Part shown: positions 63,529 through 64,000 of the stretch, in pieces
Layout of the letters: every line of letters starts with the position of its first letter
Numbering within the stretch: the first letter of the stretch is position 1
Assembly (NCBI GenBank): GCA_006384855.1
Contig: VCJN01000881.1
Location: 23,156-87,155, forward strand
Source: Tetraselmis striata
Taxonomy: Eukaryota > Chlorophyta > Chlorodendrophyceae > Chlorodendrales > Chlorodendraceae
Direction: 5' to 3'
DNA: 64,000 nucleotides
Position numbers and translations under genes: made by a program
Notes under the pieces: generated by a model
Databases searched by the model: none
Seen by the model: the letters and a program-made list of their open reading frames with translations, nothing else
Told to the model about the DNA's origin: nothing

Positions 63529-64000
63529 TACTAGTAGCGACTATTATTTATCCGTGAAGGCTGCTGCTGGTGGCGGCACGTCCATCCAGTTACGTGCGAG
63601 TACATCCGGCGTTATTGCCGGCGGGCGATAAATCCTTTTTGTCATCATTGAGGAAGTCGTACGAGCCCGGTAAAATGTTACATGGCACTGACGTACAAGG
63701 TACAAGGTTGTCCGTGCAGTACCGGGTAGTACGCGATATATTTATTGAGCCGGTACCGGGTATATAGTACCCGGTACCCGGTACCCGGGCACGATGGACA
63801 GTGGTCCTGTGGATAACTACGACTATATTAGTACATGGGAGCGCAAATCGCAGCCGTACTATTCGGCCAAAGTGGGGAATTTTGTGTACATTATAGCTAG
63901 TACTGCTGAACGGGCCTGCCAGCCGTCCGATCAAAGGTCATCAGATGGGCGGTTTGGCTGCCATGTTTTGCCAAAGAGTGCTCACGTTACATAAATATTC
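63529..64000. other. Upstream flank of the retrotransposon
   Basis: Noncoding. A GGTACCCGGTACC-rich palindromic stretch lies at 63750-63790. It could belong to a 5' LTR, but no downstream partner was found. Confidence 0.4.

Overview
The window looks like nuclear DNA of a chlorophyte green alga. Exons are GC-rich and split by introns. TGTAA, the usual green-algal polyadenylation signal, lies just beyond several gene ends. The host genes seen resemble plant and algal families: a lipin-type phosphatidate phosphatase, a plastid-type membrane protein, a twin CX9C protein and an ARID-like protein. Genus cannot be told from the sequence. Much of the window is mobile or viral DNA.

From about 2.4 to 23.0 kb lies an integrated Polinton-like virus (PLV) about 20 kb long. 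It is bounded by ~0.88 kb terminal inverted repeats (TIRs) that end in (TA)n tracts. Inside are a packaging ATPase, a major capsid protein, two candidate penton/minor capsid proteins, three fibre or adhesin-like proteins (FN3-discoidin, FN3 and collagen-like), a tyrosine recombinase, a C5 cytosine methyltransferase, a C2H2 zinc-finger nuclease, a TVpol-type polymerase joined to a superfamily 3 helicase, and several small basic or Cys-rich proteins. At least five genes carry single-base frameshifts or an in-frame stop, so the copy looks endogenised and decaying unless these are assembly errors. A third, partial TIR copy lies inside the element, upstream of the zinc-finger nuclease gene.

From 23 to 28 kb there is a repeat-rich stretch with a degraded tyrosine-recombinase retroelement (DIRS/Ngaro/PAT-like or Crypton-like) flanked by 66-bp direct repeats. 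A truncated inverted relative lies at 46.2-46.8 kb. Host genes fill much of 28-49 kb: an ARID-like gene (+), lipin (+), a convergent plastid membrane-protein gene (-), a long unknown multi-exon gene (-) and a CHCH gene (+). They are separated by noncoding DNA, poly-C/G tracts and a 225-bp tandem repeat. A reverse transcriptase relic lies at 51.9-53.8 kb (-).

From 55.7 to 63.5 kb (-) there is a Ty3/gypsy-like retrotransposon with a Gag with CCHC knuckles, a protease-like region, RT, RNase H and integrase. It also carries a C5 cytosine methyltransferase domain that straddles the gag/pol frame junction, and downstream of integrase a PHD finger followed by a second Rossmann methyltransferase-like domain. 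The virus and the retrotransposon thus each carry their own cytosine methyltransferase. These two elements are the most interesting content of the window.
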